The translations under genes and the position numbers were made by a program. A stretch of 64,000 bases of DNA from Ignavibacteria bacterium (GTDB lineage Bacteria > Bacteroidota > Ignavibacteria > OLB7). The stretch spans positions 186,001-250,000 of the forward strand of contig JACKAE010000001.1 in assembly GCA_020635205.1 (NCBI GenBank), in the 5' to 3' direction. A model generated the notes under the pieces. The model made no database searches. It was not told the DNA's origin and saw only the letters and a program-made list of their open reading frames with translations. Of this stretch, positions 1 to 9,104 are shown piece after piece (positions within the stretch are counted from its first letter, which is position 1; each line of letters begins with the position of its first letter).

Positions 1-119
1 TTTAACCCAATTGATTCTCGGGAAGAATGTAACTTCCCACGACCCTAAGGCGTAACGAACGGGGTTTGTGATTGTGCAAGGCAAAGTATAGTATGGGGAA
101 GCATTCTTCACAGAGAATC

Positions 120-1694
120 ATGTTTGGGGTATCGGTGCGATCAATTCTGTCTCTACGTTCTCTTCTTCTTTCTCTCGCTGGATTCGTCTGTCTAATCCAG
201 AGTTCTCTCTTCGCTCAAAACCGAATCTATCCTACCGTTCTCTATTCTGGGGTGAACCCAATTACCGTTTTTGCCACCGATGGCATTTCGAAAGTTGAAA
301 TTCGAACGAGGCGTGGGTGGGAACCTCTCAGTAGTAGTTATGAGACTTCATACTATCGCGTAATGACAATGCCAGTCTTCGGTTACTGTGCAAAACAGGC
401 GAGCTTTTCACTTTGGGTTGAACGTATCGATAGAAATTTCGAAGTGGAGATTCGGGTAACTGATTGCGATGGTTCTACCAGAGAGTATGACCTTGGTCTG
501 GAGAATACTTGGACACTCTTCCATGAAGATTTCGGTACGGTGACGCTCGACGACCGACCCTGCCATACATTTATGGTTCAATCGCAGGGGGGAGATTTTG
601 TTATTGATGAAATTACCAGCTCATCACGGCAATTCACTATCCGGTATCCCTTTAAAAAACCACCATTGCGGATACAAGGCTCCAAAACATACCGCTATTC
701 TGTCTGTTTCAAACCGGAGCGTCTCGGTCAGCTTAAGATTCCAATTAACGTACTCATTCGTCGTGGTCAACCGGTAGGAAAGTATACAACCTATGTCGTA
801 GCGGACACAGCCTACGTGAACGTGATTGATCCATCACGACCAAATACTCCACCTCACTATGATCCTCCCCCAGTGCAGCCTCCACCAAAGCCACGTCCTC
901 CGAAGATTCCACCCGGTGGCCCTGACACTCCTCCTGCTCCTCCAATTCAGGCATTCCCTCTGGATCCAATACCACCGGAGCCACTCTTTAGTGATACGAA
1001 CGAACCACGTGTGGCCGGTTTGAGGGAGCCATTAGAGAAAGCTCCAGAAGAACCGCTGCCGGAGTTTGTACACGATCCCACAACGTTCCGAACGATTCTA
1101 ACCCCTACTGCCCGCTCAGTTGGAAAGGGGAAGGGGTTTATAGCAAGCTATGATGTGGCTGGAATTATTGCTGGATATGGCGTGACTGATAAGTTTACGT
1201 TAATCGGCGGAGGTGTCTACATCCCCTCTTTTATCAACAACACGTTTGCTGGAACACTGGGTGGGAAGTATGAGTTCTACCACAACAACCTATTCCGGAT
1301 AGCAGGTGGAGTTCAAGGGAATTTTTCCAGTACAGATAAATCAGATATTGTCTCAGTTGCTCCCTACATTACGGCGAACTGGGGGACAGTAGACTATTCA
1401 GCCAATCTGACTGCCGGATACTCCTGGCGTCGGCACATGCCGAGCGATACAATTGTTCCCCCCTTCGAGCGGAGAGCCGCACTCATTGGAATCGGTGGTG
1501 ACTATCGGTTTGCTAAGCATTGGAAAGTTGCAGGGGAAGCCTTCCTTCTCGAGAACTCCACCTTCCAGCCTGCTGCGATTACGTTCCGTTGGTTCAACAA
1601 TCGTGTGGCCGTTGATGCCGGGCTTGCTGTGGACCTTACTCCCGATAACGGTCTACAACTACTACCAGTGATTAGTGGTATCTGGACCTGGTAA
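120..1694 (+). CDS. Secreted proline-rich envelope protein, function unknown
   Basis: The predicted protein is 524 residues. It opens with a signal peptide (basic start, long hydrophobic stretch, cleavage near LFAQ). Roughly residues 140-240 resemble an ASH/choice-of-anchor beta-sandwich, with a PLRIQ...YSVCFKPE pattern. A linker very rich in proline follows, then about 180 residues of alternating hydrophobic strands ending in an aromatic (IWTW), which suggests an outer-membrane barrel-like domain. ATG 120 is chosen because the signal peptide begins there; ATG 93 and TTG 72 are in frame upstream. I do not recognise a named family. It may span the periplasm and anchor in the outer membrane, but that is inference. 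Confidence 0.6.
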   Translation: MFGVSVRSILSLRSLLLSLAGFVCLIQSSLFAQNRIYPTVLYSGVNPITVFATDGISKVEIRTRRGWEPLSSSYETSYYRVMTMPVFGYCAKQASFSLWVERIDRNFEVEIRVTDCDGSTREYDLGLENTWTLFHEDFGTVTLDDRPCHTFMVQSQGGDFVIDEITSSSRQFTIRYPFKKPPLRIQGSKTYRYSVCFKPERLGQLKIPINVLIRRGQPVGKYTTYVVADTAYVNVIDPSRPNTPPHYDPPPVQPPPKPRPPKIPPGGPDTPPAPPIQAFPLDPIPPEPLFSDTNEPRVAGLREPLEKAPEEPLPEFVHDPTTFRTILTPTARSVGKGKGFIASYDVAGIIAGYGVTDKFTLIGGGVYIPSFINNTFAGTLGGKYEFYHNNLFRIAGGVQGNFSSTDKSDIVSVAPYITANWGTVDYSANLTAGYSWRRHMPSDTIVPPFERRAALIGIGGDYRFAKHWKVAGEAFLLENSTFQPAAITFRWFNNRVAVDAGLAVDLTPDNGLQLLPVISGIWTW

Positions 1695-1822
1695 AAGAGA
1701 TAGTCTGAAGAAAGTTGAGCTTCCTCTGCAAGAAGCAACATATCTTCAGCTGATAGAAAAGATTCCTTCCTGTAGATGTAAGAGTTCCCCTATCTTTCCG
1801 TTGAATCAGCTTATCATATACT

Positions 1823-3202
1823 ATGCGTCTGACCTGGCATATACTTCGAATGCACATCGGTCCGTTCTTCTTTGGAACAGCCGTTGTGGTTTTCATCTTC
1901 TTCTTGCAGTTCGTTTTCAAAACGCTGGATGAACTTGTGGGGAAAGATCTCTCCTACGGCGTGATCGCTGAACTCTACACCTACAATCTTGCTTGGATGT
2001 TAGTCCTCGCTGTTCCGATGGGTGTTCTCTTCGCCACGTTGATGGCCTACGGAAAGTTGAGTGCCCAAAATGAGCTGACGATTATCAAGAGTGCTGGCGG
2101 AAGTGCGTTCCGAGCAATGTTTCCAGCTATTCTGGGGGGAACAATTCTCTTCGCTATGCTCCAATATTTCAACGACCAAATACTTCCTGAGACCAACCAC
2201 AAAGCCTATGTGATGTTAACCGACATCAAGCAGCTTCGTCCAACGGCGGCTATTGAACCAGGACAATTCAGTTCGTTGGAGGGATATAGTATTCTGGCTC
2301 GCCAGGTTGATCGGGAGAAGGATGTGTTGGAGAACGTGACGATCTACCAGCGCCAGGGACCGAACTTAAGCGTACTGAATGCCGGGCGGGCTGAGATTGC
2401 CTACAACAAAGACCTCACAAAAATTCTGATGACTTTGTATGATGGGGAGGCGCAGCGGATCAACCGAAATAATCCCGGAGAGTTTCGGCGCTTTGCCTTT
2501 CGGGAATATCAGTTGACGATCAACACAAGTGGGCAGAAGTTCGAGCAGACTGATCCGACTACGTTTGGCAGAACGGACAGAACTATGAACATCGCACAGA
2601 TGCAGGCGATTGTCGATACGTCGAATGTGCATCGGGAGAGAGCTGAGGAGGAGTTGAGGGAAGTGATAGAAGAACAGAAGAGATTAATTGATTCTGGACA
2701 AGTGGCGGTGGCGTCCACCGGGATGACCCGAAGCCAAGCTGCGCAGGCGGCGTTGGGACACCTTGCTGGGATTCGAGGGGAGTTGCAGCGGATAAGCGGA
2801 TCGATTCAAAGAGCACGCAAGGAGACGAACAAGTACCTCGTAGAGATTCACAAGAAGTATTCAATTCCGGCTGCCTGCTTGATCTTCGTCTTCGTTGGCG
2901 CACCCCTCGGTATCGTTGTTCGGCGCGGGAACTTTGGTGTCTCTGCCGTAATTGCCCTCGGCTTCTTCGTGATTTATTGGGCCTCACTTGTCGTCGGCGA
3001 AAAACTGGCCGACCGTGATATTCTCAGCCCTGCTCTCGGCATGTGGCTCGGCGATATTATTGTTGGTGCAATGGGTCTCTATCTCACCATCCTTGTCTCC
3101 CGCGAGACAGTGATGCTTCGACTGGACTTCCCGAGGATCAAACGTTTCCTTAGAATCTTCTCAAGAAAGAGGAATGTCCCTATCTCGCCAGAAGTGAGTT
3201 AA
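1823..3202 (+). CDS. LptF/LptG family permease (YjgP/YjgQ)
   Basis: This is a 459-residue inner-membrane permease of the LptB2FG lipopolysaccharide transporter, which extracts LPS and passes it to the periplasmic bridge. The N-terminus has the family pattern: a helix ending in FKTLDELVGKDLS, a second helix with VPMGVLFATLMAYGKLS, then the SAQNELTIIKSAGGS coupling region. A periplasmic beta-rich domain follows. Two transmembrane helices near the C-terminus include FVFVGAPLGIVVRRG. It is longer than the roughly 360-residue enterobacterial proteins because of a charged, probably coiled-coil insert at about residues 260-350. LptF and LptG cannot be told apart here. The DUF1800 gene follows closely. 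Confidence 0.9.
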   Translation: MRLTWHILRMHIGPFFFGTAVVVFIFFLQFVFKTLDELVGKDLSYGVIAELYTYNLAWMLVLAVPMGVLFATLMAYGKLSAQNELTIIKSAGGSAFRAMFPAILGGTILFAMLQYFNDQILPETNHKAYVMLTDIKQLRPTAAIEPGQFSSLEGYSILARQVDREKDVLENVTIYQRQGPNLSVLNAGRAEIAYNKDLTKILMTLYDGEAQRINRNNPGEFRRFAFREYQLTINTSGQKFEQTDPTTFGRTDRTMNIAQMQAIVDTSNVHRERAEEELREVIEEQKRLIDSGQVAVASTGMTRSQAAQAALGHLAGIRGELQRISGSIQRARKETNKYLVEIHKKYSIPAACLIFVFVGAPLGIVVRRGNFGVSAVIALGFFVIYWASLVVGEKLADRDILSPALGMWLGDIIVGAMGLYLTILVSRETVMLRLDFPRIKRFLRIFSRKRNVPISPEVS

Positions 3203-3304
3203 TAAGCATGGTTGGAGAATGAGAACAGAATTCTTGTCTCCCCTTTCAGCAAGGGAATAGTCTGGTTGGGCTATAGAACCCAACATTTATTCGGATTGAA
3301 CTTC

Positions 3305-4942
3305 ATGGATCGACGAGCCTTTCTGACATTAACTCAGCAACAGACAACCTTCAACAGAAATGGTGAAGCCAGTCTCTCTATCCCTGACTTTACTGAGACC
3401 CCAAGCCTTCAGCCATATGAAGATTCGCTGGGGCGGCAAGATATTTATCACCTGCTTCGTCGGACACTTGTTGCCCCTTCGCGGACTGATATAGAACAAA
3501 GTATATCGATGACGCTGGAAGAGCTTGTCGATCAGTTGCTCGACGACTCTGCTTCTCTTCCAGGCCCTCCCCGCTTTGTCAGTGAGTGCTTGAATGCGTC
3601 GGCTCTCTACTGGGATTCTGGGCGGACAGAAATCATCGACACCTTCTTCGATGAACTTCGTCGATGGTGGCTACTCTTGATGACGAACAGTCGCCTTTCG
3701 GCTCGAGAACGATTGACTCTCTTCTGGCACAACCACTTTTCTGTCAATGCTCGAGTTGTTCAGGACTCACGCTATATCTATCTCCAGAATCAACTCTTTC
3801 GCCGTCACGCCCTCGGCAACTTCAAAACCTTAGTTGCCGATGTGACCAAGGACAAAGCAATGCTTCTCTTCCTCGACGGCAAGAACAACAAGGCAAACTA
3901 TCGGAACGAGAACTATGCACGTGAGCTTCAGGAGTTGTTCACGATTGGCATTGCCGATAATGATGGGAGTCCGAACTACACACAAGAAGATGTTGTGGAG
4001 GCAGCCAAGGCGTTAACCGGATGGGATTGGGTGGGACTTGGAATGCAGGGAGATGTGGCGAGCAATTTGCTGACTGGGCACGATCTCTCCGACAAGGTGC
4101 TCTACGGTGAGAAAATTACCGGCCAGAACGAAGGGGGGCCAGAACTGTCACGGCTTCTCGACATTATCTTTTCAAAGGAAGAGACTGCCCGCTATGTGAT
4201 CCGTAAACTCTATCGTTTCCTTGTCTACACCGACACAACATTAACGCCGGTTCGTCCAATACCGGCAATTGTTGAAGAGAATATCATTGCTCCACTTGCG
4301 GCAGAGTTTCGCGATTCAAACTGGGAGATTACTCCTGTCTTGAAACGGCTGCTGATGAGTCGCCATTTCTACGATCCCGCAATTCGTGGTGCGATGATTA
4401 AGAGTCCTGTAGATCTTTTCGTCAGCCTGATGCGAAGTACACTTGTTGATCCGTTAACGGGTGATCCGGGTGAGTTTGCCGGGCAGTATGCGCAGGATCG
4501 AGCAACAGAACTTGGTCAGAACCTCTTCCACCCACCCGGCGTGCAAGGTTGGCAGTTCTATCGTTCGTGGATTAGTTCCTCTACTCTTCCCAAACGACAT
4601 TTCTATACCGATGAACTTCTCTACGGTGTGCAAGTGCGCATCGTAGACCGACTGAACTTGGTTTTCACCGGACCGATTAACCGTGATGGTACTTGGAAAG
4701 TCGACGTTCTCTCATTCGGAAAACAGTTTACCTCGTTTGATGAGCCGGAAGAGTTTGTTCGAGATGTTGCCGAGCACATGCTGGCGTTTCCAGCATCAGA
4801 ACAACTGCTCGACAGACTGTTGGCTGAGTTAGTAGAAGGTCGTGCCTACGAGTGGCCTGATTTGAGTGATGAAATCAGGACAACACGTATTCAGAAGATG
4901 TTGCGCTACTTGATGCGCTCAACAAATTTTCAGTTGATGTAG
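3305..4942 (+). CDS. DUF1800 family protein
   Basis: The 545-residue protein matches the DUF1800 pattern: HLLRRT near the start, RLTLFWHNHFSVNARVV, a long YARELQELFTIG segment, and TGWDW. DUF1800 genes commonly sit beside DUF1501 genes, as here, and the pair is thought to act at the cell surface; no enzymatic reaction is established. ATG 3305 (MDRRAFLTL) is chosen over an in-frame TTG at 3212 because family members start this way and the upstream codons look like leader. No clear signal peptide is visible apart from this short arginine-containing start. It probably forms an operon with the DUF1501 gene 92 bp downstream. Confidence 0.85.
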   Translation: MDRRAFLTLTQQQTTFNRNGEASLSIPDFTETPSLQPYEDSLGRQDIYHLLRRTLVAPSRTDIEQSISMTLEELVDQLLDDSASLPGPPRFVSECLNASALYWDSGRTEIIDTFFDELRRWWLLLMTNSRLSARERLTLFWHNHFSVNARVVQDSRYIYLQNQLFRRHALGNFKTLVADVTKDKAMLLFLDGKNNKANYRNENYARELQELFTIGIADNDGSPNYTQEDVVEAAKALTGWDWVGLGMQGDVASNLLTGHDLSDKVLYGEKITGQNEGGPELSRLLDIIFSKEETARYVIRKLYRFLVYTDTTLTPVRPIPAIVEENIIAPLAAEFRDSNWEITPVLKRLLMSRHFYDPAIRGAMIKSPVDLFVSLMRSTLVDPLTGDPGEFAGQYAQDRATELGQNLFHPPGVQGWQFYRSWISSSTLPKRHFYTDELLYGVQVRIVDRLNLVFTGPINRDGTWKVDVLSFGKQFTSFDEPEEFVRDVAEHMLAFPASEQLLDRLLAELVEGRAYEWPDLSDEIRTTRIQKMLRYLMRSTNFQLM

Positions 4943-4996
4943 ATAGTAGTTGGTGGTTAGTAGGATAGCTGAACTGTTCTCCACGATATGTTCCTG

Positions 4997-5032
4997 TTTT
5001 GAATTTTGCCTTTTGAATTTTTAATTGATTTT
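4997..5032 (-). repeat. T-rich leader repeat, family A
   Basis: This is one of four copies of an AATTCAAAATxxAAAA-type sequence (others at 32760, 36015 and 36425). It ends 2 bp before the ATG of the DUF1501 gene. The T-rich strand is sense to that gene, as it is for the other copies and their downstream genes. Confidence 0.6.
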
Positions 5033-5034
5033 TC

Positions 5035-6585
5035 ATGCGTCGACGTGACTTCCTCAAACGAATCCCTCCAGTCTTGGCGACCCCTTTTGCGTTGCACGGG
5101 CTGCGCATGCAAGGGCTGGCCGAGACAAATCGACTCTATGAGGGATTGGCAAAGATTGAAGAGACAGATCGTGTCTTGGTGATTATTCAGCTTGAGGGGG
5201 GAAACGATGGACTGAATACGGTTATCCCTTTTGAGGATGCAATCTACTATAACGCCCGGCCCAATTTAGCTGTAGCGAAAGAAGAAGTGCTTCGCCTTAA
5301 CGGTCAATCTCTTCTCGGTATGAATCCGGTGATGGAGGGGATGGCGAGCCTGTTTAACGATGGAGAACTATCCATTGTTCAGAACATTGGCTACGATCAG
5401 ATGAACCTTTCCCACTTCACCGGAACTGAAATCTGGAACACTGCTTCTGGGTGGCGCAAAGATGAGTTTTTGAATACTGGATGGGTGGGGCGATACCTCG
5501 CAGGTGAATACCCTGACTTCCCCGATGTGCTGCCAGATGCCCCCCCCGCTGTTGAGATCAGTCCGGCAACGTCTTCAATCTTTACTGTTGTCGGTGCTTC
5601 GATTGCAATGTCGTTGACCGATCCTCAGGAGTTCTACGACCTCGTTTCTGCCGGACCAAATGTGAGCGATGAAGTAGATGTGACAACGCTTGCTGGTAGA
5701 GAGTGGGAGTTCATCGACTTAATTAATCGTCAGTCAATTACGTTTGCCGACACTGTCCGTTCTGCTGCGACCAAAGCGGAGAATCAAGTAACCTATCCCG
5801 ACACTGACTTTGCCCGAGCACTCGCTATCGTTGCTCGACTTGTTGCGGGGGGATTAGGTACGCGGATTTACAAGGTGCGCCTCGGCAACTTCGATACGCA
5901 CGGAGGGCAAGCTGTTGTCCACCCACTCTTGCTTCAAACGTTGAGTGATGGAGTTAAAGCATTTCAAGATGACCTTCACGCTCTCAACGTTGCCAACCGA
6001 GTTGTCGGCATGACTTACTCTGAATTTGGCAGACGTGTCGGGGAGAACGGACCGGGAACCGATCACGGCACAGCCGCTCCACACTTCGTTTTCGGATCGA
6101 AGGTAAATGGTGGTCAAGTCTTCGGGAGTGTTCCAGATCTTGTAAACGTTGATCGCTTCGGGAATCTTCCTCACGAACTCGACTTCCACTGCTACTACGC
6201 TTCGGTAATCGCTCCCCTCTTTAACCTTGACGATACTCGGCTAAACGATATTCTGCCGTTGAACCTTTGCGACCGTTCCAGCTTTCTTCCTCTCTATCGA
6301 GCGTCGAGTGTGAGAGAATCAGAAGTTCGTGCGGGCCACTTGAAAGTTGTGCCGAATCCAGTCAGTTCTTCCCTCGTCGTCTCCCTTCCCGAGGGAGTGC
6401 AAGATGCTTCAACCCTTCACCTTATTCTATTTGATAGTAGTGGCAGAGTTGTTAGGAGGGAGGAGAGAGTTGGATCAGAACGTAGAATTACCCTAAATGT
6501 GGAAGAGCTTCCATCTGGCTCCTATTATCTTGATCTTCGGAGTGGGGTATCTTCCTGGCGGGGCGATTTTGTAGTAGTGCGGTAG
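5035..6585 (+). CDS. DUF1501 protein with Tat-like signal and T9SS sorting domain
   Basis: This 516-residue protein belongs to the DUF1501 (sulfatase-like fold) family. It begins with a twin-arginine-like RRRDFLK motif, followed by the family signature VLVIIQLEGGNDGLNTVIPF. Further family segments are LSHFTGTEIWNT, RLGNFDTHGGQ, YSEFGRRVGENG and TDHGTAAPHFVFG. From about residue 430 the C-terminus is a type A T9SS sorting domain: VVPNPVSS, a SGRVVRRE strand, LPSGSYYLDL, and a final basic hydrophobic strand. The protein is therefore predicted to be anchored at or released from the cell surface. It follows its usual partner, DUF1800. Biochemical function is unknown. Confidence 0.88.
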   Translation: MRRRDFLKRIPPVLATPFALHGLRMQGLAETNRLYEGLAKIEETDRVLVIIQLEGGNDGLNTVIPFEDAIYYNARPNLAVAKEEVLRLNGQSLLGMNPVMEGMASLFNDGELSIVQNIGYDQMNLSHFTGTEIWNTASGWRKDEFLNTGWVGRYLAGEYPDFPDVLPDAPPAVEISPATSSIFTVVGASIAMSLTDPQEFYDLVSAGPNVSDEVDVTTLAGREWEFIDLINRQSITFADTVRSAATKAENQVTYPDTDFARALAIVARLVAGGLGTRIYKVRLGNFDTHGGQAVVHPLLLQTLSDGVKAFQDDLHALNVANRVVGMTYSEFGRRVGENGPGTDHGTAAPHFVFGSKVNGGQVFGSVPDLVNVDRFGNLPHELDFHCYYASVIAPLFNLDDTRLNDILPLNLCDRSSFLPLYRASSVRESEVRAGHLKVVPNPVSSSLVVSLPEGVQDASTLHLILFDSSGRVVRREERVGSERRITLNVEELPSGSYYLDLRSGVSSWRGDFVVVR

Positions 6586-6703
6586 TAGTATGTTTGGATC
6601 GTATGTTGATTAAGTGGGAGACCGGCAGATATTCTATCTCCCTACCTTGGGTTCGTGAATGCAAGAATGATTGCAGAGATGAGCCTTCTTACCAAGATAA
6701 ATA

Positions 6704-7828
6704 ATGAAGCGACGAAAGTTTATCAGGACAACAGCACTTGGCGCAGCCAGTGGTGCGCTGGTTGTGAGTGGATGTGGTGAGGGGCCGGGGGCACGGCGTC
6801 GAACGGAGGGAACTTCGCAGCGGAAGCAAGTGCAGTGGCGGCTTGCCTCCAGTTTTCCCGGTGCTCTCGACATCCTTTATGGTGCTGCAAAAACGATGGC
6901 TGAGCGCGTGAGCACATTAACCGGTGGGAACTTTGAGATCAAGACATATCAAGGGGGAGAACTTGTTCCCCCACTTGAAGTTCTGGAGGCTACAGGGCGT
7001 GGTAGTGTAGAGATGGCACAGACTGCAAGCTACTACTTCATCGGAAAAAATCCTGCTTTCGCTTTCGACTGTACTGTCCCGTTCGGACTGACTGTCCGCC
7101 AGCAAAATGCGTGGATGTACTACGGTGGTGGGTTAGAGCTAATGCGCGAACTCTTCGCCGACTTCAACGTTATCAATTTTCCCGGAGGAAACACTGGTGC
7201 GCAAATGGGGGGCTGGTTTCGCGAGCCTTTTGCAAACCTGAGCGAATTGAAGGGGAGAAAAATGCGTATTCCCGGACTCGGAGGGAAAGTGATGGAGGCA
7301 CTCGGTGTGACGGCGCAAGTGATCCCCGGCAGCGAAGTCTACATTGCCCTCGAACGGGGAGCAATCGACGCCGCCGAGTGGGTGGGGCCATACGACGACG
7401 TGAAGCTCGGCCTACACCAAGTAGCGAAGAATTACTACTACCCCGGTTGGTGGGAACCAGGGCCAATGCTCAGCTACTACGTAAACCGTGATGCCTACGA
7501 AAAACTTCCGGCGGAGTACAAAGCGGCACTCGAAGTTGCCTGCGCTGAATCGAATGTGAAGATGGTGGCCGCTTACGATGCAGGGAATGCAGGGGCGCTG
7601 AAGACCGTACGGGATGCCGGAGTAGTTCTCCGCCCCTTTCCAGACGACGTAATGCGGGCTGCGCGCCAAGCAGCAACGCAGATTATGGAAGATCAAGCCG
7701 CCGCCGATCCAGTTTATGCAAAAGTCTATGCTGCCTTTAAGATGTGGCGTGACGAATCTGCTGAGTGGTTAAGTTTAGCTGAGGATAGCTACACACGGTT
7801 TATGTTTGCTGAGGAGAAGAGGAGTTGA
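6704..7828 (+). CDS. TRAP transporter substrate-binding protein, DctP/TakP-like
   Basis: The 374-residue protein is the extracytoplasmic solute receptor of a TRAP transporter. The N-terminus carries a Tat motif (RRKFIR) and a lipobox (VVSGC), so it is probably a Tat-exported lipoprotein. The binding fold is recognisable from WRLASSFPGALDILYGAAKTMAERV, GRKMRIPGLGGKVMEALGV, EVYIALERGAIDAAEWVGPYDD and the WWEPGP segment. The last two resemble the 2-oxoacid-binding TakP branch, so a carboxylate ligand is likely but unproven. The matching permease genes start 733 bp downstream, after an interposed toxin-antitoxin pair. Confidence 0.88.
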   Translation: MKRRKFIRTTALGAASGALVVSGCGEGPGARRRTEGTSQRKQVQWRLASSFPGALDILYGAAKTMAERVSTLTGGNFEIKTYQGGELVPPLEVLEATGRGSVEMAQTASYYFIGKNPAFAFDCTVPFGLTVRQQNAWMYYGGGLELMRELFADFNVINFPGGNTGAQMGGWFREPFANLSELKGRKMRIPGLGGKVMEALGVTAQVIPGSEVYIALERGAIDAAEWVGPYDDVKLGLHQVAKNYYYPGWWEPGPMLSYYVNRDAYEKLPAEYKAALEVACAESNVKMVAAYDAGNAGALKTVRDAGVVLRPFPDDVMRAARQAATQIMEDQAAADPVYAKVYAAFKMWRDESAEWLSLAEDSYTRFMFAEEKRS

Positions 7829-7883
7829 GAAATTTTATCGTATAGTTTATTCATTACTATGATTTTGAATTAGAGACATTGAC

Positions 7884-8126
7884 ATGAATCTATCTTCAAA
7901 CAGACCTTTGAATAAAGGACAGCTTGAGATTCTTAAGCTCTTTACGAGAGATATGGATGAAGCCGACTTGCTGACAATTAAACGGCTGATTGTATACTAT
8001 TTGGCAGAGAAGGCCACGAGAATGGCCGACGAAATCTGGGAAGAGAAGGGGTGGACAAATGAAGATATGCGCAGGCTTATTGAAGCGCACATGAGGACTT
8101 CTGGAAGTCTTGGAAAATCGGATTAA
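7884..8126 (+). CDS. Putative antitoxin partner of PIN toxin
   Basis: This 80-residue mainly helical, charged protein is encoded directly upstream of a PIN-domain toxin reading frame. Size, position and composition fit an antitoxin, and the same-strand order antitoxin then toxin is typical. I do not recognise its DNA-binding class. Its TAA stop at 8124-8126 is in the same frame as the toxin, with only one codon before the toxin homology begins. The pair sits between the solute receptor and the membrane subunits of a TRAP transporter. Confidence 0.55.
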   Translation: MNLSSNRPLNKGQLEILKLFTRDMDEADLLTIKRLIVYYLAEKATRMADEIWEEKGWTNEDMRRLIEAHMRTSGSLGKSD

Positions 8127-8129
8127 GCT

Positions 8130-8549
8130 ATACGTATTGTTCTTGATACGAACATCCTTCTTGTCTCATTCTCGACGAAGTCAGAATTCCGCTGGATATT
8201 CGACAGCTTCATCAATGAGCATATTACTCTCTGTGTTTCTACCGATATTTTAATAATGGAGTATGAAGAGATTATTACGAAGCACATGGGAAGCAAACTC
8301 GCTTCAACTATCTTGCAGATCATTGAAAACGCACCAAATGTTGAGATGGTAACGCGTTTCTTTCAGTGGAAACTGATTCACGATGATCCAGATGATAATA
8401 AGTTTGTTGACTGTGCGATTGCAGGGCGTGCAGACTATATCGTCACACACGATAAACATTTTACCCACCTTGAAGAAGTAGAGTTTCCCCGAGTTCAAAT
8501 TCTCTCTGCCTCTCAGCTTAAGCAACTGCTCAACATAAAAGATAGTTGA
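8130..8549 (+). CDS. PIN-domain toxin (TIGR00305-like) lacking a canonical start codon
   Basis: The 139-residue reading frame has the PIN ribonuclease hallmarks. It begins R-I-V-L-D-T-N, with the first catalytic Asp. It continues with an acidic ILIMEYEE segment, then DDPDDNKFVDCAIAG, and ends with ADYIVTHDKHF carrying the last Asp. PIN toxins of this kind cleave RNA. The homology starts exactly at an ATA codon (8130), and no ATG, GTG or TTG lies in frame between the antitoxin stop and ATG 8256, which is inside the domain. Either ATA/ATT initiates, translation couples with the antitoxin, or an ATG-to-ATA change has silenced the gene. From ATG 8256 only a 97-residue fragment lacking the first Asp could be made. 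Confidence 0.7.
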   Translation: MRIVLDTNILLVSFSTKSEFRWIFDSFINEHITLCVSTDILIMEYEEIITKHMGSKLASTILQIIENAPNVEMVTRFFQWKLIHDDPDDNKFVDCAIAGRADYIVTHDKHFTHLEEVEFPRVQILSASQLKQLLNIKDS

Positions 8550-8561
8550 ACACCACCACCA

Positions 8562-9104
8562 ATGAACCGATTCGTTCGCACAATTGATCGGCTGAACGAC
8601 AGAGTGGGGCGTGCTGCTTCGTGGCTTGCCTTGCTCGTGGTAGTTGTCGGTGCGTGGAATGCCGTTGCGCGCTTCCTTGACCGCGAGACCGGAACTACCC
8701 TCAGTTCCAATTTTTGGATCGAAGCAGGATGGTATCTCTTTGCTGCGCTCTTCCTCTTCGGTGCGGCTTGGGCACTCCGCAACGACGCACACGTTCGGGT
8801 CGATGTTTTCTACTCCCGCCTCTCAAACCGGGGGAAGGCTTGGGTCGATTTGCTCGGAACTCTCCTCTTACTGATTCCCTTCACGGTGCTGATGCTCTGG
8901 GCGGTCTGGCCCTCAGTGGAAGAATCTTGGAGGATAAAGGAGATGTCTCCAGACCCTGGTGGTCTTCCGCGGTGGCCAGTTCGAGCCGTTGTTCCAATCG
9001 CTTTTATCCTTCTGTTGCTCCAAGGAATTGCTAACGGACTGAAAGCTCTCAATGTGTTGAAGGGAGGAGAGGTTATTCTGGAAGGGGAGGAGAAGAATGG
9101 TTGA
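8562..9104 (+). CDS. TRAP transporter small permease (DctQ type)
   Basis: This 180-residue protein has four hydrophobic helices in the DctQ arrangement: WLALLVVVVGAWNAVARF, a central WYLFAALFLFGAAWALRNDAHVRVD, LLGTLLLLIPFTVLMLWAVWP, and IAFILLLLQGIANGLKAL. The segment AWALRNDAHVRVDVFY is the family signature. It pairs with the large permease encoded immediately downstream, with an 8-bp overlap that suggests translational coupling. With the receptor at 6704 it forms a TRAP uptake system driven by an ion gradient. Confidence 0.9.
   Translation: MNRFVRTIDRLNDRVGRAASWLALLVVVVGAWNAVARFLDRETGTTLSSNFWIEAGWYLFAALFLFGAAWALRNDAHVRVDVFYSRLSNRGKAWVDLLGTLLLLIPFTVLMLWAVWPSVEESWRIKEMSPDPGGLPRWPVRAVVPIAFILLLLQGIANGLKALNVLKGGEVILEGEEKNG

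Noticed and set aside
2583..2987. Arginine-rich antisense frame within lptF/G
   Set aside because: Composition (Arg/Ser/Gln-rich) is that of a shadow frame of the permease.
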